This document shows positions 16,835-25,405 of a stretch of 64,000 nucleotides of DNA, piece after piece. Position numbers and translations under genes: made by a program. This stretch comes from JACPTG01 sp964504135. GTDB taxonomy: Archaea; Nanobdellota; Nanobdellia; Woesearchaeales; UBA10216. The DNA is taken from contig CAZDCW010000003.1 in NCBI GenBank assembly GCA_964504135.1, positions 1 through 64,000 on the forward strand, in the 5' to 3' direction. The notes under the pieces were generated by a model. That model did no database searches and was not told the origin of the DNA. It saw only the letters and a list, made by a program, of their open reading frames with translations. Positions within the stretch are counted from its first letter, which is position 1, and the number at the start of each line of letters is the position of its first letter.

Positions 16835-18019
16835 ATGGCTAAAATAAACTACATTACTTCTGAATCAGTTACTGAAGGGCACCCCGACAAAATCTGCGAC
16901 CAGATTAGCGATGCAATCCTCGACGACCTTTACGCCCAGGACCCCATGTCAAGGGTCGCTGTGGAATGCCTCACGACCACAGGCCTTGTTGTTGTCGCAG
17001 GCGAAGTCACCACAAAGGGATTCGCCGACGTGCAGGCGATTGTGAGGCGTACGCTTAAGGAGATTGGCTATACAAACCCTGCTTTTGGGATAGACCATGA
17101 GGATGCTGGCGTTCTGGTGTCAATTCATGGCCAGAGCCCTGATATTGCCCAGGGCGTTGATGATAGGCAGGGAAAGGAGCAGGGCGCAGGCGACCAGGGC
17201 ATGATGTACGGCTATGCTTGCACAGAGACAAAGGAGTTTATGCCTCTTCCTATCATGCTTGCCCACGGCCTTGCCAGGAGGCTCGCCGAGGTTAGGAAGG
17301 AGGGGGTAATAAGGCACATCGGGCCTGATGGCAAGTCGCAGGTAAGTGTTGAGTATCATGACGGAATTCCAAAAAGGGTTTCTGCAGTGGTGATAGCCAG
17401 TCAGCACACTGAGGAGCACACTACGGCTGATGGCCAGACTTCAGGCAGTTTCAAGCAGGAGATTCTGGAAAAGGTGATTAAGCCGGTGCTCGGGAAATAT
17501 TTTGACACCAATACAAAGGTGCACATTAACGCCACCGGGAAGTTCGTCATAGGCGGCCCTGAGGGCGACACAGGGGTTACAGGAAGGAAAATTATCGTTG
17601 ACACTTATGGAGGCGTTGGAAGGCATGGCGGAGGCTGCTTCAGCGGCAAGGACCCCACCAAGGTTGACCGCTCAGGCGCGTACGCTGCGCGCTATGTCGC
17701 AAAGAATATTGTCGCTGCTGGGCTGGCTGGGAAGTGCGAGGTTTCGCTGTCGTACGCTATTGGTGTTGCCGAGCCGACCTCTATTAACATTGAGACCTTC
17801 GGCACTGCTAAAATCCCTGAGGAGAAAATTTCTGAGCTGGTCAGGAAGCATTTCAGGCTCACGCCGCGGGGCATTATTGAGAGCCTTCAGCTGAGGCGGC
17901 CTATTTTCAGGAAGACTGCTGCGTACGGCCACTTCGGGAGGAATGAGCCTGAGTTTGCGTGGGAGCTGACTGACAGGGCAGATGCCCTGAGGAAAGATGC
18001 CGGAATAGTCAATTCCTGA
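16835..18019 (+). CDS. metK: Bacterial-type S-adenosylmethionine synthetase
   Basis: A 394-aa enzyme forming AdoMet from ATP and methionine. It carries the bacterial/eukaryotic MetK signatures: ESVTEGHPDKICDQISDA at the N-terminus, GAGDQGMMYGYA (methionine/ATP loop), GGPEGDTGVTGRK, and the DTYGGVGRHGGGCFSGKDPT phosphate loop near residue 260. Most archaea instead use a distantly related MAT, so this gene is probably an old transfer. ATG 16835 follows a TATA (TATAAAT, about 16810) and a GAGAGGTG ribosome site. Long open sequence upstream in the same frame is spurious. Its end overlaps the convergent PhoU-like gene. Confidence 0.96.
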   Translation: MAKINYITSESVTEGHPDKICDQISDAILDDLYAQDPMSRVAVECLTTTGLVVVAGEVTTKGFADVQAIVRRTLKEIGYTNPAFGIDHEDAGVLVSIHGQSPDIAQGVDDRQGKEQGAGDQGMMYGYACTETKEFMPLPIMLAHGLARRLAEVRKEGVIRHIGPDGKSQVSVEYHDGIPKRVSAVVIASQHTEEHTTADGQTSGSFKQEILEKVIKPVLGKYFDTNTKVHINATGKFVIGGPEGDTGVTGRKIIVDTYGGVGRHGGGCFSGKDPTKVDRSGAYAARYVAKNIVAAGLAGKCEVSLSYAIGVAEPTSINIETFGTAKIPEEKISELVRKHFRLTPRGIIESLQLRRPIFRKTAAYGHFGRNEPEFAWELTDRADALRKDAGIVNS

Positions 18020-18920
18020 ACTCCTGAAGCGTATCCAGCCGCATTGTGACATAATGGTAAATCAGCCGCAGCAGGTAGTCGAGTGCTGCTATCAGCCTTC
18101 CCTCGTTTGCGCTGGGGCTTCTTGATATTGATATCAGGAACTGCTTTGTCTCCTCAAACCTTGCATAGGTGTCCACCGCTTTCTTCTTGTCAGGCTTGTA
18201 GAAGAATTCATAGCTGAGCTTGAAAATCTGGTTTATCTTTTGAAGCCCGCGCAGGACCTTTTCGCTGGGAGTTACCTTCAGGCAGGCGTCTGCAATCTCC
18301 TTGTAGGTGTCGCCGACATCCTCAAGGGTCTCTACCAGGTAATACAGTATCCTGTTGTCCATTTCCCTGTATTGGCCCTTGTTTATGGCCCTGAGGCAGA
18401 AATAGCAGAACTTGTTCAGGTCAACATCCCTGTATTTTACGTGGGAGAGGCCCTTTTTGTCTCCCTTGGCAAGGGCTTCAGCTACGGTGTCGGCCATTGA
18501 GATGGCGATGAGGAATGCCTTCCTGAGCGCGGAGTCAAAGTCTATTTCGAGCTTTTGGGAAAGGCTCTTTATCACGAGCTGGTTCCTTGACTGGTCAAAG
18601 ATCTCAAATCCAAGAAGCTCAGGGACCTTCTCCTGCAGGGCGCGTCCAATCTCAAGCTCGTCGAACGAGATTACGAGCTCGTCATAGCCTGCCTGGTATG
18701 CCCTTCCGACAAACCTGTCTGCGAGCCTGGGAGTTAGGCCGGACAGGTCGATTTCTATTGTGTTCAGCCTTGGCGCGGTGTTCGCGTATATTACAACTTT
18801 ATTGCCGTCCTCGACAACATCAAGCTCCTGGCCCTTCAGGATGTTGTTTTTCTTCGCCCATGCCCTCGGCAGGGAAACCAGCTGCGTTGAATCTGCTATC
18901 TGTATTACCTTTCTTTTCAA
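18009..18920 (-). CDS. AbrB-PhoU fusion regulator (phosphate-type)
   Basis: A 303-aa protein. Residues 1-45 form a SpoVT/AbrB-type DNA-binding domain (KRKVIQIADSTQLVSLPRAWAKK). The remainder matches the helical PhoU domain (SMADTVAEAL, YYLVETLEDVGDTYKEIADACL). Archaeal AbrB-PhoU proteins usually sit near phosphate transporters and act as regulators. No pst or phosphate genes are visible here, so its target is unknown. A stretch of 319 nt upstream contains a double-hairpin element and the next rightward gene. Confidence 0.85.
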   Translation of the reverse strand: MKRKVIQIADSTQLVSLPRAWAKKNNILKGQELDVVEDGNKVVIYANTAPRLNTIEIDLSGLTPRLADRFVGRAYQAGYDELVISFDELEIGRALQEKVPELLGFEIFDQSRNQLVIKSLSQKLEIDFDSALRKAFLIAISMADTVAEALAKGDKKGLSHVKYRDVDLNKFCYFCLRAINKGQYREMDNRILYYLVETLEDVGDTYKEIADACLKVTPSEKVLRGLQKINQIFKLSYEFFYKPDKKKAVDTYARFEETKQFLISISRSPSANEGRLIAALDYLLRLIYHYVTMRLDTLQEFRN

Positions 18921-18949
18921 AGTTATCAGCCCCCTTCTTCTTAAAAGTT

Positions 18950-19043
18950 ATGGTAAACTGCGTGGCTTATGTCACGCTTTGACCCGCAGTTTACCAGATT
19001 AGAACTGCGCACATAAGTTACATATCCTGCGCAGTTCTCTATA
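18950..19043. repeat. Double-hairpin element, copy 2
   Basis: A 94-bp element with the same plan as copy 1 but changed stems: GTAAACTGCG...CGCAGTTTAC (22-nt loop), AGATTA, then GAACTGCGC...GCGCAGTTC (18-nt loop) and CTATA. All four stem arms change T to C, or A to G on the partner arm, relative to copies 1 and 3, so pairing is kept. It follows GTT, like the others. It lies between the AbrB-PhoU gene and the small acidic gene. The rest of that 319-nt gap is AT-rich, with a TTATAAATTATAA palindrome near 19113-19125. Confidence 0.88.
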
Positions 19044-19238
19044 TTAAGTTTATGGCCGTGTTATTTAGTTTATTTAAACATTTCTGTTTTATTAAATGAA
19101 TAAGGCCGCATTATAAATTATAAGCCATAGCTTTATAACACTCCATGCTATGCCCATCTTTAATCTTCAAGCCATACCCAAAAAGGGGGTGCAGCTCTGA
19201 GTAAAGAGCCTAAAAAGGCATTTTGGGGGTGATAAAAG

Positions 19239-19400
19239 ATGTGGCAGGAAGACATTGAGGAAGATGACTTGGGGCTGCTTTCGGGTGAGTTGGAAGACTT
19301 GGAAGATGACGAGGTTTCTCTCAGGGAAGCGGCGTTCATAGAGGGCTATGCGGCTGCGCTGAAGGAGGAGGTATACGAGCCGGATTTGGAAGAGCTTTAG
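19239..19400 (+). CDS. 53-residue acidic protein
   Basis: A small ORF with a strong ribosome site (GGGGGTGAT about 6 nt before the ATG) that matches the archaeal anti-Shine-Dalgarno. The product starts MWQEDIEEDDLGLLSGELED and ends with a less acidic helix (FIEGYAAALKEE...DLEEL). About 40 percent of residues are Asp or Glu, with no cysteines or membrane segment. A TATA-like GCTTTATAA (about 19129-19137) lies 100 nt upstream, implying a leader of about 75 nt, which contains a second GGGGGTG and a possible CTG-initiated 11-codon ORF (19197-19232). Function unknown. Confidence 0.65.
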   Translation: MWQEDIEEDDLGLLSGELEDLEDDEVSLREAAFIEGYAAALKEEVYEPDLEEL

Positions 19401-20251
19401 GGAAGAAGGCAGGCTCCGGATTCGCCCGGGTAATCCAGCTTTCTTTTTTTAATTCTTATTCTTGTCCCGTGCTTTTCTGCTTCCTTCTTCAGCTGTGCAT
19501 ATATGTGCAGGTTTGATAGGCCGCCGCCAAGGACTATCAGCCCAGGGTCATAGGCCCTTTGCACGTTAGCCAGGCCAATCCCAAACTTTTCGATGGTTTC
19601 CCTGGAAATTTCCCTGGCAATTTTCTCGGCCGAGCTGAAGATTTTCTTTGGGTCAGGCTCTGGAATCTTTCCTCCGGCTTCAATGTACCTTCGGGTTATA
19701 TTCCTGCCTGAGCACCAGCTTTCAAAATCTCCCTTGTTGCCGCATGCGCATCGTGGGCCTGATGGGTCTATTATCATGTGCCCTATTTCCCCTGCAGCTC
19801 CCATGCCCTTGTAGGGCCTGCCTGAGATAATCAGCCCTCCCCCTATTCCGGTTCCCACCACTATCCCAACCATGTCTTCGCAGCCCCTGCCAGCTCCCAG
19901 CCTGTATTCGCCGTATGCAAAGCAAAGCCCGTCGTTTTCTATTTTGACAGGAAGCTTCAGGAGCTTGCTGAGGGTTTGCTTTAGGTTTAGCCCTTCAAGG
20001 CTTTTTATGTTGGGGTTGAAGGTCACCCTGCCATTCCTGTCCACCCTGCCTGCAATGCTTATGCCAACCCCGGAAACTCGCCTTCCTTTTGAAAGCTTTT
20101 CAACTGCGGCCTTTACATTTGTCAGCGTGCTTGCAGCATTGCTGCTGGCCATGGTCGGCAGGATTAAAGCATCCAGAGGCTCCATTGAGCTGCTGAACAG
20201 CGCTCCGCTGATTTTTGTGCCGCCAATGTCAAGGCCTATCCGGTAGGGCAT
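19397..20251 (-). CDS. ROK-family sugar kinase
   Basis: A 284-aa kinase of the ROK family (glucokinase, N-acetylhexosamine kinase and relatives). The N-terminal phosphate motif is GLDIGGTKISGALF and the sugar-binding segment is KIENDGLCFAYGE (catalytic Asp). GTGIGGGLIISG follows, then the EIGHMII motif and the ROK zinc site around CACGNKGDFESWCSG. ATG 20251 is used because the conserved fold begins there and a TATATA box lies about 25 nt upstream on the minus strand. Its stop overlaps the stop of the acidic small gene by 4 nt. The sugar substrate is unresolved. Confidence 0.88.
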   Translation of the reverse strand: MPYRIGLDIGGTKISGALFSSSMEPLDALILPTMASSNAASTLTNVKAAVEKLSKGRRVSGVGISIAGRVDRNGRVTFNPNIKSLEGLNLKQTLSKLLKLPVKIENDGLCFAYGEYRLGAGRGCEDMVGIVVGTGIGGGLIISGRPYKGMGAAGEIGHMIIDPSGPRCACGNKGDFESWCSGRNITRRYIEAGGKIPEPDPKKIFSSAEKIAREISRETIEKFGIGLANVQRAYDPGLIVLGGGLSNLHIYAQLKKEAEKHGTRIRIKKRKLDYPGESGACLLP

Positions 20252-20338
20252 CAGGGAATTCTTACCCTGGAACATATATAAAACTAGCGGCAGATGCAAA
20301 AGACAGAAATGGAAGTAAAATTGGGGATAAGCTTTTTA

Positions 20339-20734
20339 TCACAAGCCTTGGTAAGGCTTGGCAGCGTACTCTTTTAGAACACGCAGAACATCTTCAGGTT
20401 TGCCTGAAAATTCCATGTCAATACGCATTGGCTTGGGCCTGATTCCTTTTTGCTCCAACCTTTCAACAAGGTCTCTTACATGGGGGAATATCCTGCATGC
20501 ATCAGCAATTGAGGTAAATGATGTATGAACGGGGTTTTCGTTGACTGTTGAAAAGCCTGCAACTCCCAGTTGCAGCCCTTGAATTTCTGATAGTTTTACA
20601 GACCCGTAATGCATATACCCTAACCTGTCCATTTCCCGCTGGTATTCTGCTGGAACCCTGGAACTGACTTTGATGAGCACAGCATCTCTGTCTGGCCTTA
20701 AGAACCCCAGCAGGTGAGCATAAAAATCAACCAT
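20339..20734 (-). CDS. Unrecognised 131-aa protein
   Basis: Hypothetical soluble protein without membrane segments. The pattern RDAVLIKVSSRVPAEYQREMDRLGY, then a long helix-strand section (VRDLVERLEQKGIRPKPMRIDMEFSGKPEDVLRVLKEYAAK), looks like a small alpha/beta domain; I cannot name a family. The minus-strand TATA (GTTTATATAC, 20756-20765) sits about 25 nt before the ATG, indicating leaderless transcription. The 267 nt to the next gene contain the possible ncRNA described separately. Confidence 0.6.
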   Translation of the reverse strand: MVDFYAHLLGFLRPDRDAVLIKVSSRVPAEYQREMDRLGYMHYGSVKLSEIQGLQLGVAGFSTVNENPVHTSFTSIADACRIFPHVRDLVERLEQKGIRPKPMRIDMEFSGKPEDVLRVLKEYAAKPYQGL

Positions 20735-20837
20735 TTAAAATGTAACTATAAAGTAGTATATAAACTTTTTGAATTCGTCCTGCTTCCCGGAGGACGTTTA
20801 ATCATTCACATTGAGCGAATTGCTCTTTTCAAAAAAA

Positions 20838-20915
20838 ATCCTGAGGCCGGGCGCCGGGAAAAAGAGGGTGCCAAAACCCGGCAGCCAGCCCAGATCGTTA
20901 GGTAAACTAACTATT
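20838..20915 (-). ncRNA. Possible structured small RNA
   Basis: In a 267-nt gap, the minus strand has a TATA-like GATTTAAATAC (about 20936-20946) followed at promoter spacing by a GTTAGTTTACCTAAC hairpin. Next come a GC-rich fold (CTGCCGGG pairing with CCCGGCG, with outer GGGC/GCCC pairing) and a run of eight T residues near 20829-20836 that would serve as a terminator. The region is far more GC-rich than its surroundings. The plus strand also has a TATA-like box at 20757-20765 and a small GTCCT...AGGAC hairpin, so orientation is uncertain. No known RNA family was recognised. Confidence 0.35.
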
Positions 20916-21001
20916 ACATAGAATGTAAAGGTTGTATTTAAATCTTCCGTTTTCGGAACTTCCCAGTACTCAAATTTAGCAGGATTTGCAGGAAAAAGAT
21001 G

Positions 21002-21244
21002 TTAGGCCATGCCCAGCGCCCGCTTGAGGGCTGGCTTGTTAAACCCTATAATGATCTGGCCGTTTACGTCCACAACCGGAACTCCCATCTGGCCTGACTT
21101 TTCAATCATTTCCTGGGCAGCCTTGCGGTCGGCTGCCACGTTGATTTCCTCATAGGGTATCTTGCTTTCCTTGAGGAATTCCTTTGTCTTGACACACCAC
21201 GGGCAGACAGGCGTGGTGTAGATTTTGACCTTGACATTCGGCAT
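21002..21244 (-). CDS. Glutaredoxin-like thiol oxidoreductase
   Basis: An 80-aa thioredoxin-fold protein with the active site TTPVCPWCVKTKEFL (CPWC) at residues 11-17, the cis-proline loop GVPVVDVNGQIIIGFN and a C-terminal helix. Size and layout match glutaredoxin/NrdH-type electron donors. The CPWC motif reduces disulfides in proteins such as ribonucleotide reductase; no partner is adjacent. Both an AGGAGG next to the ATG and a minus-strand TTTAAATAAA about 25 nt upstream are visible. Confidence 0.92.
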   Translation of the reverse strand: MPNVKVKIYTTPVCPWCVKTKEFLKESKIPYEEINVAADRKAAQEMIEKSGQMGVPVVDVNGQIIIGFNKPALKRALGMA

Positions 21245-21349
21245 GCCTCCTGGCTAACCGTGCATTTATTTAAAGCTATGGTTTTAGCGCGGAATCTTAT
21301 ATAATACTTAAAATAACCATTATAAGCCTGTGGAAGTTGCGCCTTCTGG

Positions 21350-22285
21350 ATGTCTCATACATTTGCTCTTACTGATACAAGGATTCCGCTTGAGGAAAAG
21401 GTTCATCTTGTTTCCGTAGATCTTAATGGAACTCTTATTAATGCCAGCGCTCCGGAAGCATTGGCTAGGATAGCAGGCGGCGATGCTATAGAGGTTGCCC
21501 GGGCAGTTCGGGAACATCATAATGGGTCTGCAGGCATTGTTAGCGCCATCAATTACGGTGCTTCCCAGATAAGGGGGTTGAGCCTGTATGATTTTGTTAG
21601 GTACTGGGCCGAGGGCAGTGATGCAATGCCCGGGCTTGCAGGGTTTCTTGAGGGCATGCATGAAAGGGGCACTCCGGTTGTTGTAAACACAACTGCTTTT
21701 CGTGAGGTCGCCAGCGTTTACAAGCATCAGCTCGGCCCTCATTTGGTGAGGGGGGTTATAGGCAATTCCCTTCAGTTCGCAAATGGTAATGAGGTTCTGA
21801 CGCCTTATGCGGTTGATATGCTTATTGCCGCTTATTTTGGGGACTCTGTTAAGTTCGGAAACGGCGAGGTTTTGACGGATTATTCCGATATCGCCCATTG
21901 CTTTCCGGTAAACGGCACAGATGGCCGCAGCGATTTGATTGATTGCCTGAAGGGTATAAAGGCGACGGGCTCTGTGGATTATGAAATCACTACAGAGGTT
22001 GAAAAGTTCGATGCTTTGGGTAAATACCTAAAATCGAATTTTCCATGGATTGACCTGAGCAGGGTTGCCCATGTTGGGGATGCCCTGAGCGAGTACCCTG
22101 CCATGTCCTACATGCTGGAGGAGTGGGGAGGGGTTGTTGTCGGCTTTAATGCTACAGAAGGCCTTTACCGCAGTTTGGCTGGAACTGCCGCAAAGCCAGG
22201 AGTTAAGGGCCACATTCTGGTGTCCTCACCGAACTTCGGGCCTCACAGGCCTGACCTTAGGGACTTGCTGGAGGTTTTCGCATGA
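21350..22285 (+). CDS. HAD-superfamily hydrolase
   Basis: A 311-aa protein with HAD motifs in normal order: motif I VSVDLNGTLIN (residues about 21-31, nucleophile Asp with Asn where the second Asp is common), motif II VVVNTTAF, motif III lysine near VEKFDALGKYLK and motif IV HVGDALSEYPAM. A helical cap lies between I and II. A TATA (ATTATAAG, 21319-21326) precedes the ATG by about 25 nt. The Asn in motif I (D-x-N) may change catalysis. Substrate unknown. Confidence 0.7.
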   Translation: MSHTFALTDTRIPLEEKVHLVSVDLNGTLINASAPEALARIAGGDAIEVARAVREHHNGSAGIVSAINYGASQIRGLSLYDFVRYWAEGSDAMPGLAGFLEGMHERGTPVVVNTTAFREVASVYKHQLGPHLVRGVIGNSLQFANGNEVLTPYAVDMLIAAYFGDSVKFGNGEVLTDYSDIAHCFPVNGTDGRSDLIDCLKGIKATGSVDYEITTEVEKFDALGKYLKSNFPWIDLSRVAHVGDALSEYPAMSYMLEEWGGVVVGFNATEGLYRSLAGTAAKPGVKGHILVSSPNFGPHRPDLRDLLEVFA

Positions 22286-22451
22286 ATCCGCAGGTTTTTT
22301 CTATTCTCCAGTGAAAGAATTTGTCCTCGGAAAAGTGGAAAATTTTATAAACCTCAACTCACTATCTGGTAACTGATCTGCTTATTTGTTTGGCAAGTCA
22401 ATAACATTCTGTTGATTGCTGTTGGCTGATGGAAAATGCGAGGGAAGGTTT

Positions 22452-23285
22452 ATGCAGGATTTTGGACTTGAGGCCATAGGTGAGGCTGCGCGGTACGCGG
22501 TTTTGTGGAATACTGGCGCGTATGCCGGCGCCAGCATGGGTACTCCTGGTGAGTTTTCAACCCCCCTGATGGATAAGCTTACAAGGCATATCGTGAATTC
22601 CGTTAAGCGAGGTTATCTGGGAACTGATGGAAGGCCCCTTCGCATTTTAGAGGTTGGTGCCGGGTCTGGAGGGCACGCGGTTATGCTGGTAAGGCGCGGC
22701 GAAAGGTTGCGGAGGGATGGGAAGCTGCCTGAAGGGCTGGAAGTTATAGCGAACGATTATGCAGACCCTCCAATCCAAATGATAGTGGCTAAAAAGGCCG
22801 GGTTGAAACCTTATTTGCAGGAACGGCTGCAAGTGTTTCCCGGCGACATATCTGTCTGCCTTCGCGCGCAGCCTCCTGGTTCAATCGCAGCAACCCATGC
22901 CCAGTCTGTGTATCATGGCTGGAGGGAGGGTGAGAGGCGGCGGGTGTATTCAGAGACTGTTAATGTTCTGGCTGAGTACGGCATTGTTGCAGGCTCCTTT
23001 AAGGCTGCTGGCGATCATCGGTATGGGAGAGGGGAGCTTCTGGAGCAGACAGCCGCAGGTCCTGTTTGCAGGGACACTGATACCATAAGTAGGCTTTTTG
23101 TTGAACACCGCGAGCCTTTGATTGGCGAACTTAGGGATGCGGGTCTTTTTGTGTTTGACGATTTTTTCTGGCCAGTTCAGGCGGCTTACGAAGGTGACGG
23201 CTCCCGTGTTCATAAGGTCTACTGGGGTTTTCTGGCCGCAAAGCGGGATGCCAGCGAGCGTTATGCTGTGAATGGTCAGGCATAG
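22452..23285 (+). CDS. Class I SAM-dependent methyltransferase, 277 aa
   Basis: The Rossmann methyltransferase motif I is ILEVGAGSGGHAVML, followed by LEVIANDYADPP (acidic residue for the SAM ribose) and AATHAQSVYHG (motif IV region). The rest shows a typical seven-strand sheet pattern but no substrate clue. The start is uncertain: ATG 22452 (weak GGAAGG upstream) or TTG 22416 in frame. The only good TATA (TTTTATAAACC, about 22343-22353) is about 100 nt before ATG 22452. Its end overlaps the convergent dapF gene by 10 nt. Confidence 0.72.
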   Translation: MQDFGLEAIGEAARYAVLWNTGAYAGASMGTPGEFSTPLMDKLTRHIVNSVKRGYLGTDGRPLRILEVGAGSGGHAVMLVRRGERLRRDGKLPEGLEVIANDYADPPIQMIVAKKAGLKPYLQERLQVFPGDISVCLRAQPPGSIAATHAQSVYHGWREGERRRVYSETVNVLAEYGIVAGSFKAAGDHRYGRGELLEQTAAGPVCRDTDTISRLFVEHREPLIGELRDAGLFVFDDFFWPVQAAYEGDGSRVHKVYWGFLAAKRDASERYAVNGQA

Positions 23286-24121
23286 TAATAGATTCCTTCG
23301 CAGACAGTCTCTGCAGGCCCTGTCATGTATACATGGTTGTCAGCAGCCCATTCTATGTCCAGCCTGCCGCCCAGCACGTCAACCGCGACTTTTCTTCCTG
23401 TTTTCTGGTTAAGGACGCAGGCCACAGCGGTTGCTGATGCCCCTGTGCCGCATGCAAGTGTCTCGCCTGAGCCCCGTTCCCATACGCGCATCTTCACGTT
23501 CCTGTCGTCAATTGCCTGCACGAATTCCACGTTTGCCTTCTTTGGGAACATAGGGTGATTCTGGATTTTCGGCCCGAGGCCCTTCACAAGCTCATCTGTA
23601 AGCTCATCTGCAAAGATTACACAGTGTGGGTTGCCCATTGACACCGCCGTGAAGCGTAGCACTGAGCCATTAACTTTCAATTCCTCATCAACAACTGCCG
23701 GCTTGTCGATGTTGACCGGTATGCTCTTTCCGTTAAGGATTGGCTCTCCCATGTCCACCCGTGCCCCGACGGCTTCGCTGCCGCGGAAAATCGTGTCCAC
23801 GGTTTTTATGCCAGCGCCTGTCTCTACGGTTATGGACTTTTTTGAGGTCAGCCTGTGCTCGTGGCAGAATTTTGCGAATGCCCGTATTCCGTTGCCGCAC
23901 ATCTCTGCCTCGCTTCCGTCAGCGTTGAATATGCGCATCTTGAAGTCCGCCAACTTTGAGTCGTGCACCAGAATCAGCCCGTCGCTTCCCACGCCGAGGT
24001 GCCTGTCAGATACCTTTCTGGCAAGGTCGGCAGGGTCAAACTTGTAGTAATTTATGGTCATGTCCACGTAGATGTAGTCGTTTCCGCAGCCGTGCATTTT
24101 TGTGAACTTTATCTTTTCCAT
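23276..24121 (-). CDS. dapF: Diaminopimelate epimerase
   Basis: A 281-aa enzyme converting LL- to meso-diaminopimelate with two catalytic cysteines. Signatures are HGCGNDYIYVD at the N-terminus, NADGSEAEMCGNGIRAF (first catalytic Cys) and GSGETLACGTGASATAVAC (second). Normal length. Last gene of the leftward lysine operon, 2 nt after lysA. It supplies meso-DAP only as the lysA substrate here, since archaea lack DAP peptidoglycan. Confidence 0.97.
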   Translation of the reverse strand: MEKIKFTKMHGCGNDYIYVDMTINYYKFDPADLARKVSDRHLGVGSDGLILVHDSKLADFKMRIFNADGSEAEMCGNGIRAFAKFCHEHRLTSKKSITVETGAGIKTVDTIFRGSEAVGARVDMGEPILNGKSIPVNIDKPAVVDEELKVNGSVLRFTAVSMGNPHCVIFADELTDELVKGLGPKIQNHPMFPKKANVEFVQAIDDRNVKMRVWERGSGETLACGTGASATAVACVLNQKTGRKVAVDVLGGRLDIEWAADNHVYMTGPAETVCEGIYYYA

Positions 24122-24123
24122 TT

Positions 24124-25359
24124 TCAGTATCCGTAGAGCAGGTATTCCTCGTCCTCCTTTTTCCTTATTATCCTTGATTCGCTGCCCTTGACCAGGACTT
24201 CAACTGGCCTTGGCCTTGTGTTGTAGTTGGATGACATTGAGAAGCCGTATGCTCCTGCGTTGAGGATCGCCAGTACGTCTCCTTCCTTTATTTCAGGAAG
24301 CTCCCTGTCAACCAGCCCGTGCTCGTCCCTTGTGAACGCATCCCCTGATTCGCAGATGTTGCCCACGACAACAATCTTTGATTTCTCCCCGTCAACCCTG
24401 TCGGTAACGACAATCTGATGGTAGCTTCCGTACATTGCTGGCCTTATCAGGTGGTTAAAGCCGGTGTCAACTCCAGCAAACTTGTGCGTGGGCGTTTCCT
24501 TAAGGGTGTTTACAGTGCACAGAAGGTATCCTGCTTCGGCAACTGGAAAGCGTCCTGGCTCTATGTGCATGTATAGCTCCTTCCCGTATTCCTTGCAGAA
24601 GTTTGAGAAGGTTTCAGTCATCATCCTGCCCAGTGACCGCAAGTTAAGTTCATTCTGGTCAGGCCTGTATGGGACTCCGAGTCCGCCGCCGAAGTCAACA
24701 AACTCCAGATCAGAAAATTCTCTGGCTGTTTTCAGGAGCACGTTCATGGCCAGCCTGAATTTCTCAGGCTCGAGTATTCCTGAGCCTATGTGCTGGTGCA
24801 CGCCAACGATATTTAGGCGATGCTTCCCGGCAATTTCCTTTATCTCAGGAACTTTGTCGTGGTATATCCCGAACTTGCTCTCCGGGCCTCCTGTGATGAC
24901 GTGGCCGTGGTGGCCTCCGCCAACGTCAGGGTTAATCCTTACGCATACCCTGCTGCCAGGATTCAGCTTTCCGTACCTTTCAAGCTGTGATAGCGAGTCG
25001 CAGTTAACCAGCACTCCATGATCCATGGCAAATCTCATTTCGTCGTTTGTCACTGATGCGCTTGTAAGCATTATCTGCTCAGGCTTCCATCCAGACTTCT
25101 CAGCAGCCATTATTTCGCCCGGTGAATGGACGTCAGCGTACGCACCTTCCTCCATCAGTATCCTTAGGATGTGCAGGTTGGTGTTTGCCTTTAGGGCATA
25201 ATAAATCCTGAGCTTGGCGTAGGTTATTGCCTGCCTGAGGTCGCGCATCTTTTGCCTGATTATGGCCTCGTCATAGGCATAGATGGGTGAGCCGTACTTC
25301 CTTACAAGCTCTGATGCGGGTATGTCTCCGATGAGCAGCCTGTTATTGATAGCTTTCAT
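24124..25359 (-). CDS. lysA: Diaminopimelate decarboxylase
   Basis: A 411-aa fold-type III PLP enzyme that makes lysine from meso-DAP. PLP-lysine region YYALKANTNLHILR, HQHIGSGI segment, FVDFGGGLGVPY (phosphate loop), ICESGDAFTRDE (active-site Cys/Asp region) and the C-terminal YGFSMSSNYNTRPRP motif are all present. Lies between dapL and dapF with short gaps, so it is co-transcribed. This is the final committed step of the pathway. Confidence 0.97.
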   Translation of the reverse strand: MKAINNRLLIGDIPASELVRKYGSPIYAYDEAIIRQKMRDLRQAITYAKLRIYYALKANTNLHILRILMEEGAYADVHSPGEIMAAEKSGWKPEQIMLTSASVTNDEMRFAMDHGVLVNCDSLSQLERYGKLNPGSRVCVRINPDVGGGHHGHVITGGPESKFGIYHDKVPEIKEIAGKHRLNIVGVHQHIGSGILEPEKFRLAMNVLLKTAREFSDLEFVDFGGGLGVPYRPDQNELNLRSLGRMMTETFSNFCKEYGKELYMHIEPGRFPVAEAGYLLCTVNTLKETPTHKFAGVDTGFNHLIRPAMYGSYHQIVVTDRVDGEKSKIVVVGNICESGDAFTRDEHGLVDRELPEIKEGDVLAILNAGAYGFSMSSNYNTRPRPVEVLVKGSESRIIRKKEDEEYLLYGY

Positions 25360-25405
25360 GCTGCCTCTGCCCGCTGAAAATCAGCGTCAATCACAACGTC
25401 CAGGC

